A DNA stretch of 64,000 bases. It comes from an uncultured Akkermansia sp. GTDB lineage: Bacteria > Verrucomicrobiota > Verrucomicrobiia > Verrucomicrobiales > Akkermansiaceae. How positions within the stretch are numbered: the stretch's first letter is position 1; each line of letters begins with the position of its first letter. The position numbers and the translations under genes are program-made. Positions 17,460 through 26,882 of this stretch are shown piece after piece. Below the pieces are notes generated by a model. That model ran no database searches, was not told the DNA's origin, and saw only the letters and a program-made list of their open reading frames with translations. The stretch lies in contig CALXRG010000002.1 of assembly GCA_944390825.1 (NCBI GenBank), positions 109,243 to 173,242 on the forward strand, written 5' to 3'.

Positions 17460-18554
17460 ATGGCAGAGCAGGCAACCAGTTACTTCTACTACGGCAGCGA
17501 CGAAGGAGCCGTCGCTGCGGCAGCTGCCCGCACATTTCAAGAGCTGACCGAGGGAACGGATGGCTGGGGCAATGAAACAATTGACGGTTCAGCCGCTACC
17601 GTGGATGAAGCGGTAGACATCGTCAACCGCACCATTTCCGGTCTGCAAACGATGAACATGTTTGGCGGGCGCAAAGTCATCTGGCTGCGTGGCGCCAGCT
17701 TCCTGGCTGATTCTCCGCAGGGTGCCCGCAGCGAAGCTGTACAGGATGCGCTTGAGTCGCTGGTTGCCACGTTGGGCAACCTCCCGCCCGACACCTATTT
17801 TGTGATGAGCGCCGCTGAGGCAGACAAGCGACGCTCTTTTTTCAGGAAACTGACGGCTGCAACGGAAAGCCGGGAGTTCACTGCCATCGATATCACGAAA
17901 CCGGGCTGGGAATCGACACTTTCGGCCCTGGCGGTGAAGCTCGCGGGCGGGTTCGGATTGCGCTTTGACTCGGCAGCACTGGATCTTTTTGTCCACCGCG
18001 TCAACGAAAGCACGCGCCAAATTGCGAACGAACTCACCAAGCTCGACGTCTACCTCGGCCCGGAGCGGCGCCAGGTCACTGAGCAGGATGTCGACCTTAT
18101 GGTCGCTGTCTCGCGCACCGGCGTTGTCTTTGAAATTTCCCGCGCCCTGGAAAACAACGACTGCCGCCAAGCCGTGCGCCTCGTCAACGAACAGCTCAAC
18201 CGCGGCGAGCAGGCAGTCGCCATCATGCGGGCCGCGATCGTCCCGACCGTCCGCAACCGCTTCATCGCCCGCCTGCTCATGGATACCTACCAGCTGCGTG
18301 CCGACAACTACCGCAGCTTTGAATCCGCAGTCAAGGCATTGCCGGCAGAAGCCAAGCGGCTGTTTCCCGTCAAAAAAGACGGTACTCCCAACGTCTACGG
18401 TTGCTTCAACGCCGCCCGCACCTGCGGCAAGCTCAAACTGGCCAAAGCGCGGCGCGACCTGCAAGCCTGTGCTGCAGCAGACCGCGCCCTCGTCTCCACC
18501 GGGCTGGATGCGCGCGACATCCTGCACAAACTCATCGCTACTCTCACCGCCTGA
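17460..18554 (+). CDS. holA: DNA polymerase III delta subunit
   Basis: HolA opens the beta clamp as part of the clamp loader. The 364-residue protein shows the family plan: an N-terminal AAA+-like fold with FYYGSDEGAVAA, VIWLRGASFL near residue 80, the conserved ESTRQIANELTKLDVYLG segment in the middle domain, and a helical C-terminal collar domain. The start at 17460 is preferred to the earlier ATG-less extension at 17427. It is followed after six bases by mnmG. Confidence 0.9.
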   Translation: MAEQATSYFYYGSDEGAVAAAAARTFQELTEGTDGWGNETIDGSAATVDEAVDIVNRTISGLQTMNMFGGRKVIWLRGASFLADSPQGARSEAVQDALESLVATLGNLPPDTYFVMSAAEADKRRSFFRKLTAATESREFTAIDITKPGWESTLSALAVKLAGGFGLRFDSAALDLFVHRVNESTRQIANELTKLDVYLGPERRQVTEQDVDLMVAVSRTGVVFEISRALENNDCRQAVRLVNEQLNRGEQAVAIMRAAIVPTVRNRFIARLLMDTYQLRADNYRSFESAVKALPAEAKRLFPVKKDGTPNVYGCFNAARTCGKLKLAKARRDLQACAAADRALVSTGLDARDILHKLIATLTA

Positions 18555-18560
18555 TTTGCC

Positions 18561-20468
18561 ATGGCTTACACGATCCCCCAGCTCTTCGATGTGCTCGTCA
18601 TCGGAGGAGGCCACGCCGGCATCGAAGCCGCACTGGCCGCAGCACGGCTTGGGGGTAACGTCGCTTTCCTGACACAGAACCTCGATACCATCGGTCAGAT
18701 GAGCTGCAATCCCGCCATTGGCGGACTGGCCAAAGGGCACATCGTCCGCGAAATCGACGCGCTCGGCGGCGCCATGGCCCTCAATACCGATGCTACAGCC
18801 ATCCAATGGCGCATGCTCAACGCATCCAAAGGCCCCAGCGTGCGGGCACCCCGTGCTCAGTGCGACAAACTCGCCTACCGTGCCCGCATGAAATGGGTCA
18901 TGGAAACCGCCCCGGGTGTCCAGCTCTTCCAGGGCGATGCTGAGGAAATCCTGACAGACGTGAACCGCGTCACCGGCGTAGAAACCACCTGGGGACAGCG
19001 TTTTCACGCCCGCACCGTCATCCTGTGCAGCGGCACCTTTATGCGGGGGCTGCTGCATGTCGGCATGGATCATGTCCCCGGAGGCCGGCTTGGCTGCGCT
19101 CCCACCGGCATCTCAGCCGCGCTGGCCCGGCTCGGCTTCCCCATCGAGCGTTTTAAGACCGGCACCTCCCCGCGCATCAAAGGCAGCACCATCGACTTCG
19201 CCTCCTGCGGAACCCAGCCCGGCGACGATCCGCCGCCCCTCTTCAGCAACCTGTCTGCTCAGCGGCTGCACCGCGACAGCGAGCCCCACTGCACCCTCAA
19301 CCTCCTGGCCGATGCTGACTTCCGGCTCCGGCAGCTTCCCTGCGCCATCACCTACACGCACGAGGGTACTCACGACATCATCCGCGCCAACCTACAGCAC
19401 AGCCCGCTCTTCGGCGGTGTCATCGAAGGCACCGGCCCGCGCTACTGCCCCAGCATCGAAGACAAGGTCGTCCGCTTTGCCGAAAAAGACCGCCACCAAA
19501 TCTTCATCGAACCGGAAGGGCGCAGCACCGATGAATACTACCTCAACGGGCTCTCCTCCAGCCTCCCGTACTTCGTCCAGGAGCAAATCGTACACAGCAT
19601 CCCCGGACTGGAACGCGCCGAACTCATCCGTCCCGGCTACGCTGTCGAGTACGACTTCGTCCCGCCCACCGAACTTCGGCCCACACTTGAAACCAAACGC
19701 ATAGCCGGCCTCTACTTTGCCGGGCAGATCAACGGCACCAGCGGTTACGAAGAAGCCGCCGGGCAGGGACTCATCGCCGGCGCGAATGCTATGCTTGCCC
19801 TGCGGGGCGAAGACCCGCTCATCCTGCGGCGGGACGAAGCCTACATCGGCGTCATGATCGACGACCTTGTCACCCGCGGCACCGACGAACCCTACCGCAT
19901 GTTCACCAGCCGCGCTGAGATGCGCCTGCTGCTGCGCCAGGACAACGCCGACCTGCGCCTCACTCCCATCGCCGCCCGACTGGGACTCGTGAGCGAAGAG
20001 CAGGCCAGCGCCGCCGAAAAACGGCAGCGGGCGATCGAAGCCGGCATTGCCCGCGTCTCCGAGCTGCGCTGCGACGGCATCCCGCTGGAGCGTTGGCTGC
20101 GCCGTCCGGACAACCACTGGCAAAACCTGCCGGTACCCCTTCGTGCCGAGTTTCCCGACGAGCTCTGGGAACCCATTGTCACCGACATCACCCATGCCGG
20201 CTACATCGAGCGCATGCGCATCCAGGCCGCCCGCATCCAAAAACAGGAAGACCGCCGCATCCCCGACAGCATCGACTACGCCGCCATCCCTGCCATGAAA
20301 ACCGAAGCCCGGCAGCGCTTTGCCCGCGTACGCCCCGCCACCATTGGCCAAGCCTCGCGCATCCCCGGCATCACCCCGGCGGACATCGCCCTGCTGCTCG
20401 TCCACATCAAAGCACACAGCGGCCAAACAAGCCATGCCCGCCCAGGCAGCCACAGCAGCGGAACCTGA
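18561..20468 (+). CDS. mnmG: tRNA uridine 5-carboxymethylaminomethyl modification enzyme MnmG
   Basis: MnmG (GidA) is an FAD protein that, with MnmE, modifies wobble U34 in tRNAs. The 635-residue product has the FAD site [12 protein letters not shown] at the start, the signature [38 protein letters not shown] and [16 protein letters not shown]. Length is as expected. Its partner mnmE lies at 46,821-48,158 on the opposite strand. It probably forms an operon with holA. Confidence 0.97.
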   Translation: MAYTIPQLFDVLVIGGGHAGIEAALAAARLGGNVAFLTQNLDTIGQMSCNPAIGGLAKGHIVREIDALGGAMALNTDATAIQWRMLNASKGPSVRAPRAQCDKLAYRARMKWVMETAPGVQLFQGDAEEILTDVNRVTGVETTWGQRFHARTVILCSGTFMRGLLHVGMDHVPGGRLGCAPTGISAALARLGFPIERFKTGTSPRIKGSTIDFASCGTQPGDDPPPLFSNLSAQRLHRDSEPHCTLNLLADADFRLRQLPCAITYTHEGTHDIIRANLQHSPLFGGVIEGTGPRYCPSIEDKVVRFAEKDRHQIFIEPEGRSTDEYYLNGLSSSLPYFVQEQIVHSIPGLERAELIRPGYAVEYDFVPPTELRPTLETKRIAGLYFAGQINGTSGYEEAAGQGLIAGANAMLALRGEDPLILRRDEAYIGVMIDDLVTRGTDEPYRMFTSRAEMRLLLRQDNADLRLTPIAARLGLVSEEQASAAEKRQRAIEAGIARVSELRCDGIPLERWLRRPDNHWQNLPVPLRAEFPDELWEPIVTDITHAGYIERMRIQAARIQKQEDRRIPDSIDYAAIPAMKTEARQRFARVRPATIGQASRIPGITPADIALLLVHIKAHSGQTSHARPGSHSSGT

Positions 20469-20526
20469 GTGCAGGCTCTGCTCCCCCACCCCATCCAGCA
20501 AACACCGATCACCATCCATCACCACC

Positions 20527-20823
20527 ATGAGCAACTTCCTGAAAAACCTCGCCGCTCTTGCCATCCGCACCCAAGTCATCTCCACCCTGCGAGCCCAGTG
20601 CCCGCCTGAGCTCAAAATCGCCCTGGAAGACCTGCTGGCGCATGAAAGCGCCGTCGCCCAGATCCAAAACCTCGTGGCTGCCAACCTCAAAACCCCCGAA
20701 GCGATCACCGGCGAGGCCATTCTTGCCCTCGACCTTCCCGAGCGTGCCTACGATCTGTTGCACAGCAACCCGGAGTTGCTCGCCTACCTCGTCAGCACCG
20801 CCCGCGCCAAACTCGGTGCATGA
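20527..20823 (+). CDS. Small conserved-looking helical protein, unknown function
   Basis: The 98-residue product starts at the ATG at 20527 and is predicted to be wholly helical (NFLKNLAALAIRTQVISTL, ALEDLLAHESAVAQIQNLVA). It follows mnmG after 58 bases on the same strand and keeps the codon use of the core genes, so it is probably real and cotranscribed. I do not recognise a family. Confidence 0.65.
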   Translation: MSNFLKNLAALAIRTQVISTLRAQCPPELKIALEDLLAHESAVAQIQNLVAANLKTPEAITGEAILALDLPERAYDLLHSNPELLAYLVSTARAKLGA

Positions 20824-20965
20824 TTCCGTGGCGAACAGTGAGCCGGAAGCGAGAATTGCTCATGCAACTGTTGTCATGTCGATCAGTCAGGGGAAAACAT
20901 GAGTTATGATTGCTGTTTTTATTGTAATCGCCTTTGTGTTAACTCGTGTACATATCAGGGAGTAA

Positions 20966-21645
20966 ATGTACGATAAAATTATTATTGGGGCTGGCCTTTA
21001 TGGACTGTATGCAGCGCGTTTGTGTGGGATGGCCGGACAGACAGTTCTGGTGCTGGAGCGTGATCCGGAGCCGTTTATGCGAGCTACTTACGTTAACCAG
21101 GCTCGGGTACACATGGGGTACCACTATCCGCGCAGTTATGCGACCGCTGTCAGAAGTGCGCATTACTTTGATCGCTTCTGTCGTGATTTTTCATTTTGCC
21201 TGCACAAAGAGTTCGACCAAGTGTACGCTACCAGTGCGCAGTTTAGCTGGGCTAATGCTGCCGAGTTTCAAAAATTCTGTAAAGCAGCGCATATCCGCTG
21301 CGATGGCATTGATCCTGCAACATACTTCAAACCCGGCATGTGTGATGGAGCTTTTTTGACGACGGAATATACTTACGATGCGTAAATTCTTAAGGAATGG
21401 TACATCGCAGAATTAGAAAAGTTGTCTAATGTGGAGATCCGTTATGCTGCTGATATTCGCAGGATAAGTAAATGCAAGGACAATAGTATCGACCTGTGGA
21501 AGGTAGAAAGTGTGGGGGCAAGTGACTTGACGCCTTTCCTGCTCAATGCAACGTATGCTGGAATCAACGATATCCACCGGATGTTGGGATTTAAGCTGGC
21601 ACCCTTCTTCGACACACGGGAGGGCGTTTTTTTACCCCCGAGCAT
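20966..21645 (+). pseudogene. FAD-dependent oxidoreductase gene, broken by a nonsense codon and an IS element
   Basis: The frame opens with a classic FAD/NAD-binding start (DKIIIGAGLYGLYAA) and runs to a TAA at 21383-21385. The same frame then continues in coding style (ILKEWYIAELEKL) to about 21645, where the IS-like sequence begins. One base change (AAA to TAA) would explain the stop. The family, by motif, is the DAO-type oxidoreductases often found in surface-polysaccharide loci. The C-terminal part is missing. The region is much more AT-rich than its neighbours, indicating foreign origin. Confidence 0.75.
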
Positions 21646-21669
21646 GAGTGGGTGCGTGACTATCTTATA

Positions 21670-22644
21670 TCATGCTGGACGATGCAACGCAAGCCATTTT
21701 TTGAGGGAATTTGGAGCGTAGGAGCGGCTTCCCGAGCTCTGCGAGGGCGAGGAGCGCAGCGACAAGTGCCGCTCCGCAGCGTAAAAGTCCCTCAAAAAAT
21801 GGGGTTCGAGGGTCATCCCTGCGGCCTCTGTGTACATCTGGGGGCTTTGATTGCCCAGCGTTGAATGCGCTCGTTGCCCGTTGTAGTAGTCGAGCCAGCG
21901 AGCCGTTCTTTCCTTGGCTATCTGTAGACTCGGAATATCTTCGAGCAGAAAAAACTCGTGTTTGTAGGTGCGCCAGAAGCGCTCCATCACGATGTTATCT
22001 GACCATCGTCCTTTGCTGTCTTGGCTGATGAGAATACCCTCTTCGAGCATCCTTGTCTGCCACCTCTCTGAGGTATACTGACTTCCTTGATCCGTATTGA
22101 ATATCTGAGGCCTGCGCCCGGTCGAGAACGACATCTCCAGAGCCTCCAGGCACAGATCCGTGCTCATGTTATCTTTCAGGATCCAGCCTAATATTCCGCG
22201 GCTTGCCCAATCCATCACCGCACAGAGATAGTAGTTCTTTTGTCCGATTTGGAGGTAGGTGATGTCACTCGTCCACACTTCGTCAATTCGTTCTATCTTT
22301 TTATCTATGAGACGATAAGGATACTTTCCTCCTTTCCTTGGATTCGCCGTCACAGTCGTCTGTGGATGCCGGAAGATGGTGCGCAGGCCCAGTTTCTTCC
22401 GAATCGTGGCGATGCGTTTGTAGCCGGCCCTAATGCCATGCTGGCGCTCCAGCATACAAGGGAGACGACGTCGTCCCAACGTTGTATCTTGAAGGTAGAG
22501 TGCTTGCAGGGCTCGAGCCAGGTTTGCTTCCGCCTCCTGCTCCGCTGCCGTCGGTGTCTCCGGTTTGTAGTAACTGCTGCTGCGAGCCACGCCCAGCAGC
22601 TCGCACTGGCGCTTTCGACTCAATGTGTGAGCATGAACATCCAC
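21670..22644 (-). CDS. IS3-family transposase, OrfB (DDE integrase domain)
   Basis: The 324-residue frame has the rve/DDE core intact: TSDITYL (first Asp), FNTDQGSQYTS (second Asp) and VMERFWRTYKHEF (Glu), with the usual 35-residue D-E spacing. The N-terminal part CELLGVARSSSYY is the HTH_21 type. The frame is open upstream of its GTG start back to the A7 slippery run, so it is made mainly as an OrfAB fusion by -1 frameshifting. The C-terminal 50 residues translate an inverted-repeat region and are longer than usual. Confidence 0.9.
   Translation of the reverse strand: MDVHAHTLSRKRQCELLGVARSSSYYKPETPTAAEQEAEANLARALQALYLQDTTLGRRRLPCMLERQHGIRAGYKRIATIRKKLGLRTIFRHPQTTVTANPRKGGKYPYRLIDKKIERIDEVWTSDITYLQIGQKNYYLCAVMDWASRGILGWILKDNMSTDLCLEALEMSFSTGRRPQIFNTDQGSQYTSERWQTRMLEEGILISQDSKGRWSDNIVMERFWRTYKHEFFLLEDIPSLQIAKERTARWLDYYNGQRAHSTLGNQSPQMYTEAAGMTLEPHFLRDFYAAERHLSLRSSPSQSSGSRSYAPNSLKKWLALHRPA
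21694..21804. repeat. Long inverted repeat near the IS 3' end
   Basis: CCATTTTTTGAGGGA at 21694 is matched by its complement TCCCTCAAAAAATGG ending at about 21804, and inner GGAGCGGC/GCCGCTCC arms extend the stem. The hairpin lies inside the 3' end of the orfB frame and could act as a terminator or transposase-binding site. Confidence 0.7.
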
Positions 22645-22661
22645 GAGCTGGTGCCTCTGCT

Positions 22662-22966
22662 CTACAGCCCCAGCTCTTTGGCTTTTTTTGACAGCCAGTC
22701 GAGTTCGAACTCCCTCTGCCCCAGTAATCGCTGTAGCGTATCGATCTCTTTCTGCTTTCGCTCCAGTTCACTGCGCAGCCCTTTGCGCGTGAGGCTCTCT
22801 TCTATGGCTTGCCATGCCTGCTTCTTCCAGTCCTTAACGGTTTCCGGGCTAATGCCGAAGTCTGAGGCAATTTGAGCCAAGGTTTTCTCGCCGGACAGGG
22901 CTTCTTTAATTACTTGTTTTTTATGGCGACGCTGTAGCGGCCGCGTTTATGTATAGGGTTGCTCAT
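22662..22966 (-). CDS. IS3-family OrfA, with a frameshift near its start
   Basis: From the ATG at 22966 the frame reads MSNPIHKRGRYSVAIKNK and stops at 22910. The -1 frame then continues as KKQVIKEALSGEKTLAQIA and ISPETVKDWKKQAW, a helix-turn-helix typical of IS3 OrfA, ending in a leucine-zipper-like helix (LLGQREFELDWLSKKAKEL) at 22662. At the junction the sequence is A AAA AAC in zero frame, a canonical -1 slippery heptamer, so the shift may be programmed; a lost A in a run of seven is the simpler explanation. Confidence 0.7.
22683..22689 (-). other. Programmed -1 frameshift site between orfA and orfB
   Basis: Seven A residues followed by G on the minus strand (A AAA AAA G) lie in the orfA frame 18 bases before its stop. 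After a -1 slip the frame is open into orfB. This is the standard IS3 arrangement for making the OrfAB transposase. Confidence 0.75.
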
Positions 22967-23002
22967 GATGGGGTGTGCGTGGTTTCGTTAGATGATACGC
23001 AC

Positions 23003-23157
23003 TCCCTTGGCTGAGGGCAAGCAAAACGTGGGTTAGCCTCGTGTCCAGAAACCCGGGGCCAGCATAGTTGCCCTTCAGCTTCTTCGCATAGGCTTTTTCC
23101 GTCGTGTCGCATTTGATTTTTTCAACCTTTTTTTGCTCTTGAGAGCACTGATTTTGA
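23003..23157. other. Intergenic DNA between the IS and the rpsB promoter
   Basis: An open frame of about 100 codons spans this area on the minus strand, but its translation is largely the IS flank and has no family resemblance. No RNA gene or terminator was recognised. Confidence 0.4.
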
Positions 23158-23186
23158 TTGACAATGCGCGGCGTGTGGTGTACCCT
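23158..23186 (+). promoter_or_regulatory. Probable rpsB-tsf promoter
   Basis: TTGACA (23158-23163), a 17-base spacer and TACCCT (23181-23186). The predicted leader to the rpsB ATG is about 105 bases, long for this genome, and may hold an S2-binding autoregulatory structure. Confidence 0.6.
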
Positions 23187-23300
23187 ATGCGTCCCCGCTG
23201 ATGCTGCAATACCAACAACGGAAGGCTGGGGGCTCACGCGCAGCACCTTCCCCAATCCGCGCTTCCTGAGTCAAGGTCGCGCACAACATAAATACATACA

Positions 23301-23984
23301 ATGATTAACGAACTGATCACCAAGATGGTGGAAGCCGGCGTGCACTTCGGTCACCAGACCCGTAAGTGGCATCCCAACATGAAGAAGTACATTCTCACTC
23401 AGAAGAATGGCATTCACATCATCAACCTCGAGGAAACTGAAAAATGCCTCGATGCCGCCAGCGCTTTCCTGAGCGACATGGCCGCCAAGAACAAGAAGAT
23501 CCTTTTCGTGGGCTGCAAGCGCCAGGCCCAGGAGGCTGTCCGTGAGGCTGCTGAGGCAACCGGTCAGTTCTATGTCAACTTCCGTTGGCTGGGCGGTATG
23601 CTCACCAATATGGCCACCATTAAGAAGAGTATCGCCCGTCTGGATTACCTCGAGAATCTTGACAAGCAGCCCGAGTACAAGAGCATGTCCAAGAAGGAGC
23701 TCGCCGCTCTCGCCCGCGAGCGTGAGAAGCTGCAGCGCAACCTTCAGGGTATCCGCAATATGGGCGGTGCTCCCGATGTGATGGTTGCTATCGGTGCTGA
23801 TCATGAGGATATCGCTATCCGCGAGGCTCACATCCTCGGCATTCCGGTGATCGTGCTGACCGACACGAATGCGGATCCCGACAGTGTGGACTTCCCCATC
23901 CCCGGCAATGACGACGCCGTGCGTTCTATCCGCCTGATTCTTTCTGTGCTTGTGGACGCTATCAACAAGGCCCGCGTCGCCTGA
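23301..23984 (+). CDS. rpsB: 30S ribosomal protein uS2
   Basis: The 227-residue protein matches S2 throughout: HFGHQTRKWHPNMKKYI, IINLEETEKCLDAA, FVGCKRQAQEAV, FRWLGGMLTN and the C-terminal GIPVIVLTDTNADPD with PGNDDAVRSI. It is a little shorter than the E. coli protein (241 residues). It is followed 43 bases later by tsf, the usual arrangement. The ATG is preceded by an A-rich segment with no Shine-Dalgarno motif. Confidence 0.98.
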   Translation: MINELITKMVEAGVHFGHQTRKWHPNMKKYILTQKNGIHIINLEETEKCLDAASAFLSDMAAKNKKILFVGCKRQAQEAVREAAEATGQFYVNFRWLGGMLTNMATIKKSIARLDYLENLDKQPEYKSMSKKELAALAREREKLQRNLQGIRNMGGAPDVMVAIGADHEDIAIREAHILGIPVIVLTDTNADPDSVDFPIPGNDDAVRSIRLILSVLVDAINKARVA

Positions 23985-24027
23985 TCGTCTCTTTTCTCAT
24001 TCACTCCAATTCATTCTGACTGAAACA

Positions 24028-24894
24028 ATGGCTGAAATTACCGCCGCAATGGTGAAGGAGCTGCGCGTCAAGACTGACGCCGGCATGATGGACTGCAAAA
24101 AGGCTCTCGTCGAGTGCGATGGCAACATGGACGAGGCCATTAAGTACCTCCGTGAGAAGGGTATCGCCAAGGCTGCCAAGAAGGCAGACCGCGAGGCCAA
24201 GGAGGGTGTCGTTTCCACGATCGTGGAAGGCAAGGACGGTGTGATCTTTGAGATTAACTGCGAGACGGACTTCTGCTCCAAGGGCGATAAGTTCCGCGCT
24301 CTTGTGGCTGAGGTTGGTGCTGCGCTGAAGGCTTCTCCTGCCACGACGCTGGCTGAAGCGCTGGCCGTGACGATCAACGGCATTTCTGTTGAGCAGTATA
24401 TCGCCGAGCAGTGCGCTGTCATCGGCGAGAACATGAAGCTGCGCAAGTTCGGCCGCTACACGCTGGACGGCGAAGGCACCGTCATCTCCTACATCCACAT
24501 GGGTGGCAAGGTAGGCGTGCTTCTTCAGGTTGCCTGTGACAAGCCCGAGACTGCGGAGAGTCCTGTGTTCCAGACGATGTGCAAGGACATCACTCTGCAC
24601 ATCGCCGCTTGTGCTCCCAAGAGTGTTGATTCTTCCTCGCTTGATCCGGCTTTTGTCGCTGAAGAGCAGGAAATCGCCAAGGCTCAGCTTATTGCTGAGG
24701 GCAAGCCTGAGGCTCTGCTTCAGAAGATTCTGCCCGGCAAGCTCAAGGCTCTCTACAAGCAGAGCTGCCTGATGAACCAGGAGTTCGTCAAGGACGGCTC
24801 TATCACGGTCGAGCAGCTGGTTGCCAAGACCGCTAAAGAGCTCGGCGACAGCATCAAGGTGCTCTCCTTTGAGCGCTTCCAGCTTGGCGCCTAA
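24028..24894 (+). CDS. tsf: Elongation factor Ts
   Basis: EF-Ts recycles EF-Tu by exchanging GDP. The start at 24028 (MAEITAAMVKEL) gives 288 residues. The N-terminal UBA-like domain contains the family signature LRVKTDAGMMDCKKAL. The core has EINCETDFCSKGDKF and GRYTLDGEGTVISYIHMGGKVG. The C-terminal LYKQSCLMNQEFVKD is also diagnostic. It is cotranscribed with rpsB and is followed by a terminator. Confidence 0.98.
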   Translation: MAEITAAMVKELRVKTDAGMMDCKKALVECDGNMDEAIKYLREKGIAKAAKKADREAKEGVVSTIVEGKDGVIFEINCETDFCSKGDKFRALVAEVGAALKASPATTLAEALAVTINGISVEQYIAEQCAVIGENMKLRKFGRYTLDGEGTVISYIHMGGKVGVLLQVACDKPETAESPVFQTMCKDITLHIAACAPKSVDSSSLDPAFVAEEQEIAKAQLIAEGKPEALLQKILPGKLKALYKQSCLMNQEFVKDGSITVEQLVAKTAKELGDSIKVLSFERFQLGA

Positions 24895-24920
24895 TCTCCG
24901 GATTCCTCTATATCCTGTCA

Positions 24921-24954
24921 AGCCCCTGGTTCTTCCCTGAGCCAGGGGCTTTTG
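24921..24954 (+). terminator. Terminator after tsf
   Basis: AGCCCCTGG (24921-24929) pairs with CCAGGGGCT (24942-24950), followed by a T run. Confidence 0.85.
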
Positions 24955-25108
24955 GGTATGTGATGGAGAAGGAAGGGGGAAATCCGGCCTCATCAAGTGA
25001 GGGGGGGCAGACCGGAAAGATGACCGGCAAGCGGACGGAGGGCCTGCTGCTCGGCACCGTCAGCGTATGCGGATAAAAATGCGGCGAAGCCGAGTGCCAA
25101 ACTGATGC

Positions 25109-25138
25109 TTGACGAAGCAGGGGTATATCGCTTATAAT
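25109..25138 (+). promoter_or_regulatory. Promoter of the lipoprotein hydrolase gene
   Basis: TTGACG (25109-25114), an 18-base spacer and a consensus TATAAT (25133-25138). Confidence 0.8.
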
Positions 25139-25166
25139 CCCTACTGCGATGTACTGTATCCCTATC

Positions 25167-26828
25167 ATGATAAAACGTCTGCGTGCGCTTTGGCTGCTGG
25201 TCCCGGCCTTGCTTCTGATGGCCGGATGCTCGGCGCCGCTGCTGCCCGATCCGCGTCAGCCGCAGATCGAGCCCGAGGTGTGCAGTAATCAGAATTTGAT
25301 CGCTGAGCTTCGCCATTTGTGGCAGGGCCTGGAGGTGGTGAAGATGGATGAGGGCGAGCGCGGCCGCCTCATCGCGGATTACAATGCCAAGCTGCTGGAG
25401 CTGATGAGGCGCATCCGCTACAATTTCCATGAAGAGGGACTGGACGTGGCGCTTAGTGATGTCAAGTCATTCACGATTTCGGACGAGACGGTGGATGGCG
25501 CACCTCGATTGGTGAGTATTTATGAGGATATCGTGCCTTCGGCCGATGTGATCTTGAGCAATATCGAAGAGCGTTACACCGTGCCTGGCCTTGGTGTGCC
25601 GATGGTTGGCGTGGTGCCGGCGCAAAACGTGGAGAAGGTCGGCAAAAGGCGTGTGCCGGTGAAGGATGCCGGTACGGTCAATATCATGACGGTGCTGCTG
25701 GAGTTCCCGAAAGGTAAGGAGATGAAGCCGGTGCTGCGCTTCATCTCCCGCACCGAGAATGAGACGGTGCGCGTAGGGCGTCTGGAGTACCAGCTGGCAG
25801 CCGATTTTTCATCCGCAATCGAGGTGTACTGGAACCTGACCAAGCTCAAGAAGAGCCGCTTGCTCGGGCTCTTGCGTCCGCAGGAGTTGCGCGATGTGAC
25901 CGGGCTTTCCTGCATGGAGCCGTATGCGGAGGATAAAATCCCGGTGGTGCTCACTCACGGGCTCATGTCGAGCGCAGAGACGTTTTCCAACCTCGTCAAT
26001 CGTTTGCTGAGTGATCCCGAGATCCGCAAACATTATCAGTTTTGGTACTACAATTATCCAACCGGGATTGCCTGGACTTTTACCGCGCGGGATTTGCGCG
26101 ATTCGCTGCGCACGCTCCGGCACAAGCTGGATGCTAACCACTCGAACCCGAATTGGCGTCGCCTGGTCGTCGTTGGGCACTCGATGGGCGGCTTGATTAC
26201 CCACTATAACCAGTGCCTGGAGCCCTGGATGATCCTGCGCAACAGCAAGGATGAGGAGGTGGACTTTACGCCGTACCTGGATCGGAAGTACCTCAATTCT
26301 CCCGCGCCGACGCCGGCTGCGGAGTCCCTGCGGCGTACGTTCTTCTTCCGGCCGCTGGAGGCCAACCTCGTTGTGTATATGGCGACGCCGCACCGCGGAG
26401 CGCCCATGGCGATGAATCGCATTGTTTCGTGGTTGGTCAGCGCTGTACGCTTGCCTGAACGCCTGGTGACAGAGACACTGAGCATCCTGACGCTGCAGGA
26501 GGGAACGGTGCTGACAAACCCGGAAAAGATTCACCGCTGGTTCACCAGTGTCGACCAGCTCTCGCCGGAAAGCTGGTCTATCGTCGGCCTCCATGGCCTG
26601 CCGGTGCGCCAGGTGAAGACCCATTCCATCATCGGCAACTGGCGGGGACGGGAGTTGCAGCGCAGCTCTGACGGCGTGGTGCCATACTGGTCAAGCCATA
26701 TCCCGTGGGGCGGGGAGACCGTGGTAGAGTCTGACCACTCGGTCCAGGATGCCGAGGAGACCGCTGAGGTGATGAAGCGCCTGCTCAAGGAAAACCTCAA
26801 AGCCCCTGTTCGTACAGAAGCTTGGTAA
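25167..26828 (+). CDS. Lipoprotein with an alpha/beta-hydrolase domain
   Basis: The 553-residue protein starts with a lipoprotein signal (LRALWLLVPALLLMAGC), where the cysteine is the lipidation site. An N-terminal region of about 240 residues without a recognised fold precedes the hydrolase domain: LTHGLMSSAETFSNLVN (oxyanion region), VVVGHSMGGLITHY (nucleophile Ser) and a late ESDHSVQD that probably carries the catalytic His. The family is serine lipase/esterase-like; the substrate is unknown. It is anchored to a membrane and followed by the ABC exporter genes, which have their own promoter. Confidence 0.85.
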   Translation: MIKRLRALWLLVPALLLMAGCSAPLLPDPRQPQIEPEVCSNQNLIAELRHLWQGLEVVKMDEGERGRLIADYNAKLLELMRRIRYNFHEEGLDVALSDVKSFTISDETVDGAPRLVSIYEDIVPSADVILSNIEERYTVPGLGVPMVGVVPAQNVEKVGKRRVPVKDAGTVNIMTVLLEFPKGKEMKPVLRFISRTENETVRVGRLEYQLAADFSSAIEVYWNLTKLKKSRLLGLLRPQELRDVTGLSCMEPYAEDKIPVVLTHGLMSSAETFSNLVNRLLSDPEIRKHYQFWYYNYPTGIAWTFTARDLRDSLRTLRHKLDANHSNPNWRRLVVVGHSMGGLITHYNQCLEPWMILRNSKDEEVDFTPYLDRKYLNSPAPTPAAESLRRTFFFRPLEANLVVYMATPHRGAPMAMNRIVSWLVSAVRLPERLVTETLSILTLQEGTVLTNPEKIHRWFTSVDQLSPESWSIVGLHGLPVRQVKTHSIIGNWRGRELQRSSDGVVPYWSSHIPWGGETVVESDHSVQDAEETAEVMKRLLKENLKAPVRTEAW

Positions 26829-26843
26829 GTTCGGACATTATGT

Positions 26844-26872
26844 TTGCTTCGCGTGGCGGAATATGCTAGCAT
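26844..26872 (+). promoter_or_regulatory. Promoter of the ABC exporter pair
   Basis: TTGCTT (26844-26849), a 17-base spacer and TAGCAT (26867-26872). The ATG at 26883 is only 10 bases beyond the -10, so the leader is about four bases. Confidence 0.65.
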
Positions 26873-26882
26873 ACATCAGTCC

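Larger units (their letters stand above)
21648..23002 (-). mobile_element. IS3-family insertion sequence (approximate ends)
   Basis: The element carries orfA and orfB on the minus strand, and its length of about 1.35 kb fits IS3-family elements. The proposed ends are imperfect inverted repeats: GGGTGCGTGACTATCTTA at about 21651 and, read on the other strand, GAGTGCGTATCATCTAA from about 23000. Boundaries are uncertain by 10-20 bases and no target duplication could be confirmed. It interrupts the FAD oxidoreductase pseudogene. Confidence 0.7.

Noticed and set aside
22947..23255. A 102-codon minus-strand frame across the IS flank and rpsB leader
   Set aside because: It translates the IS end and the region opposite the rpsB promoter; no family resemblance.
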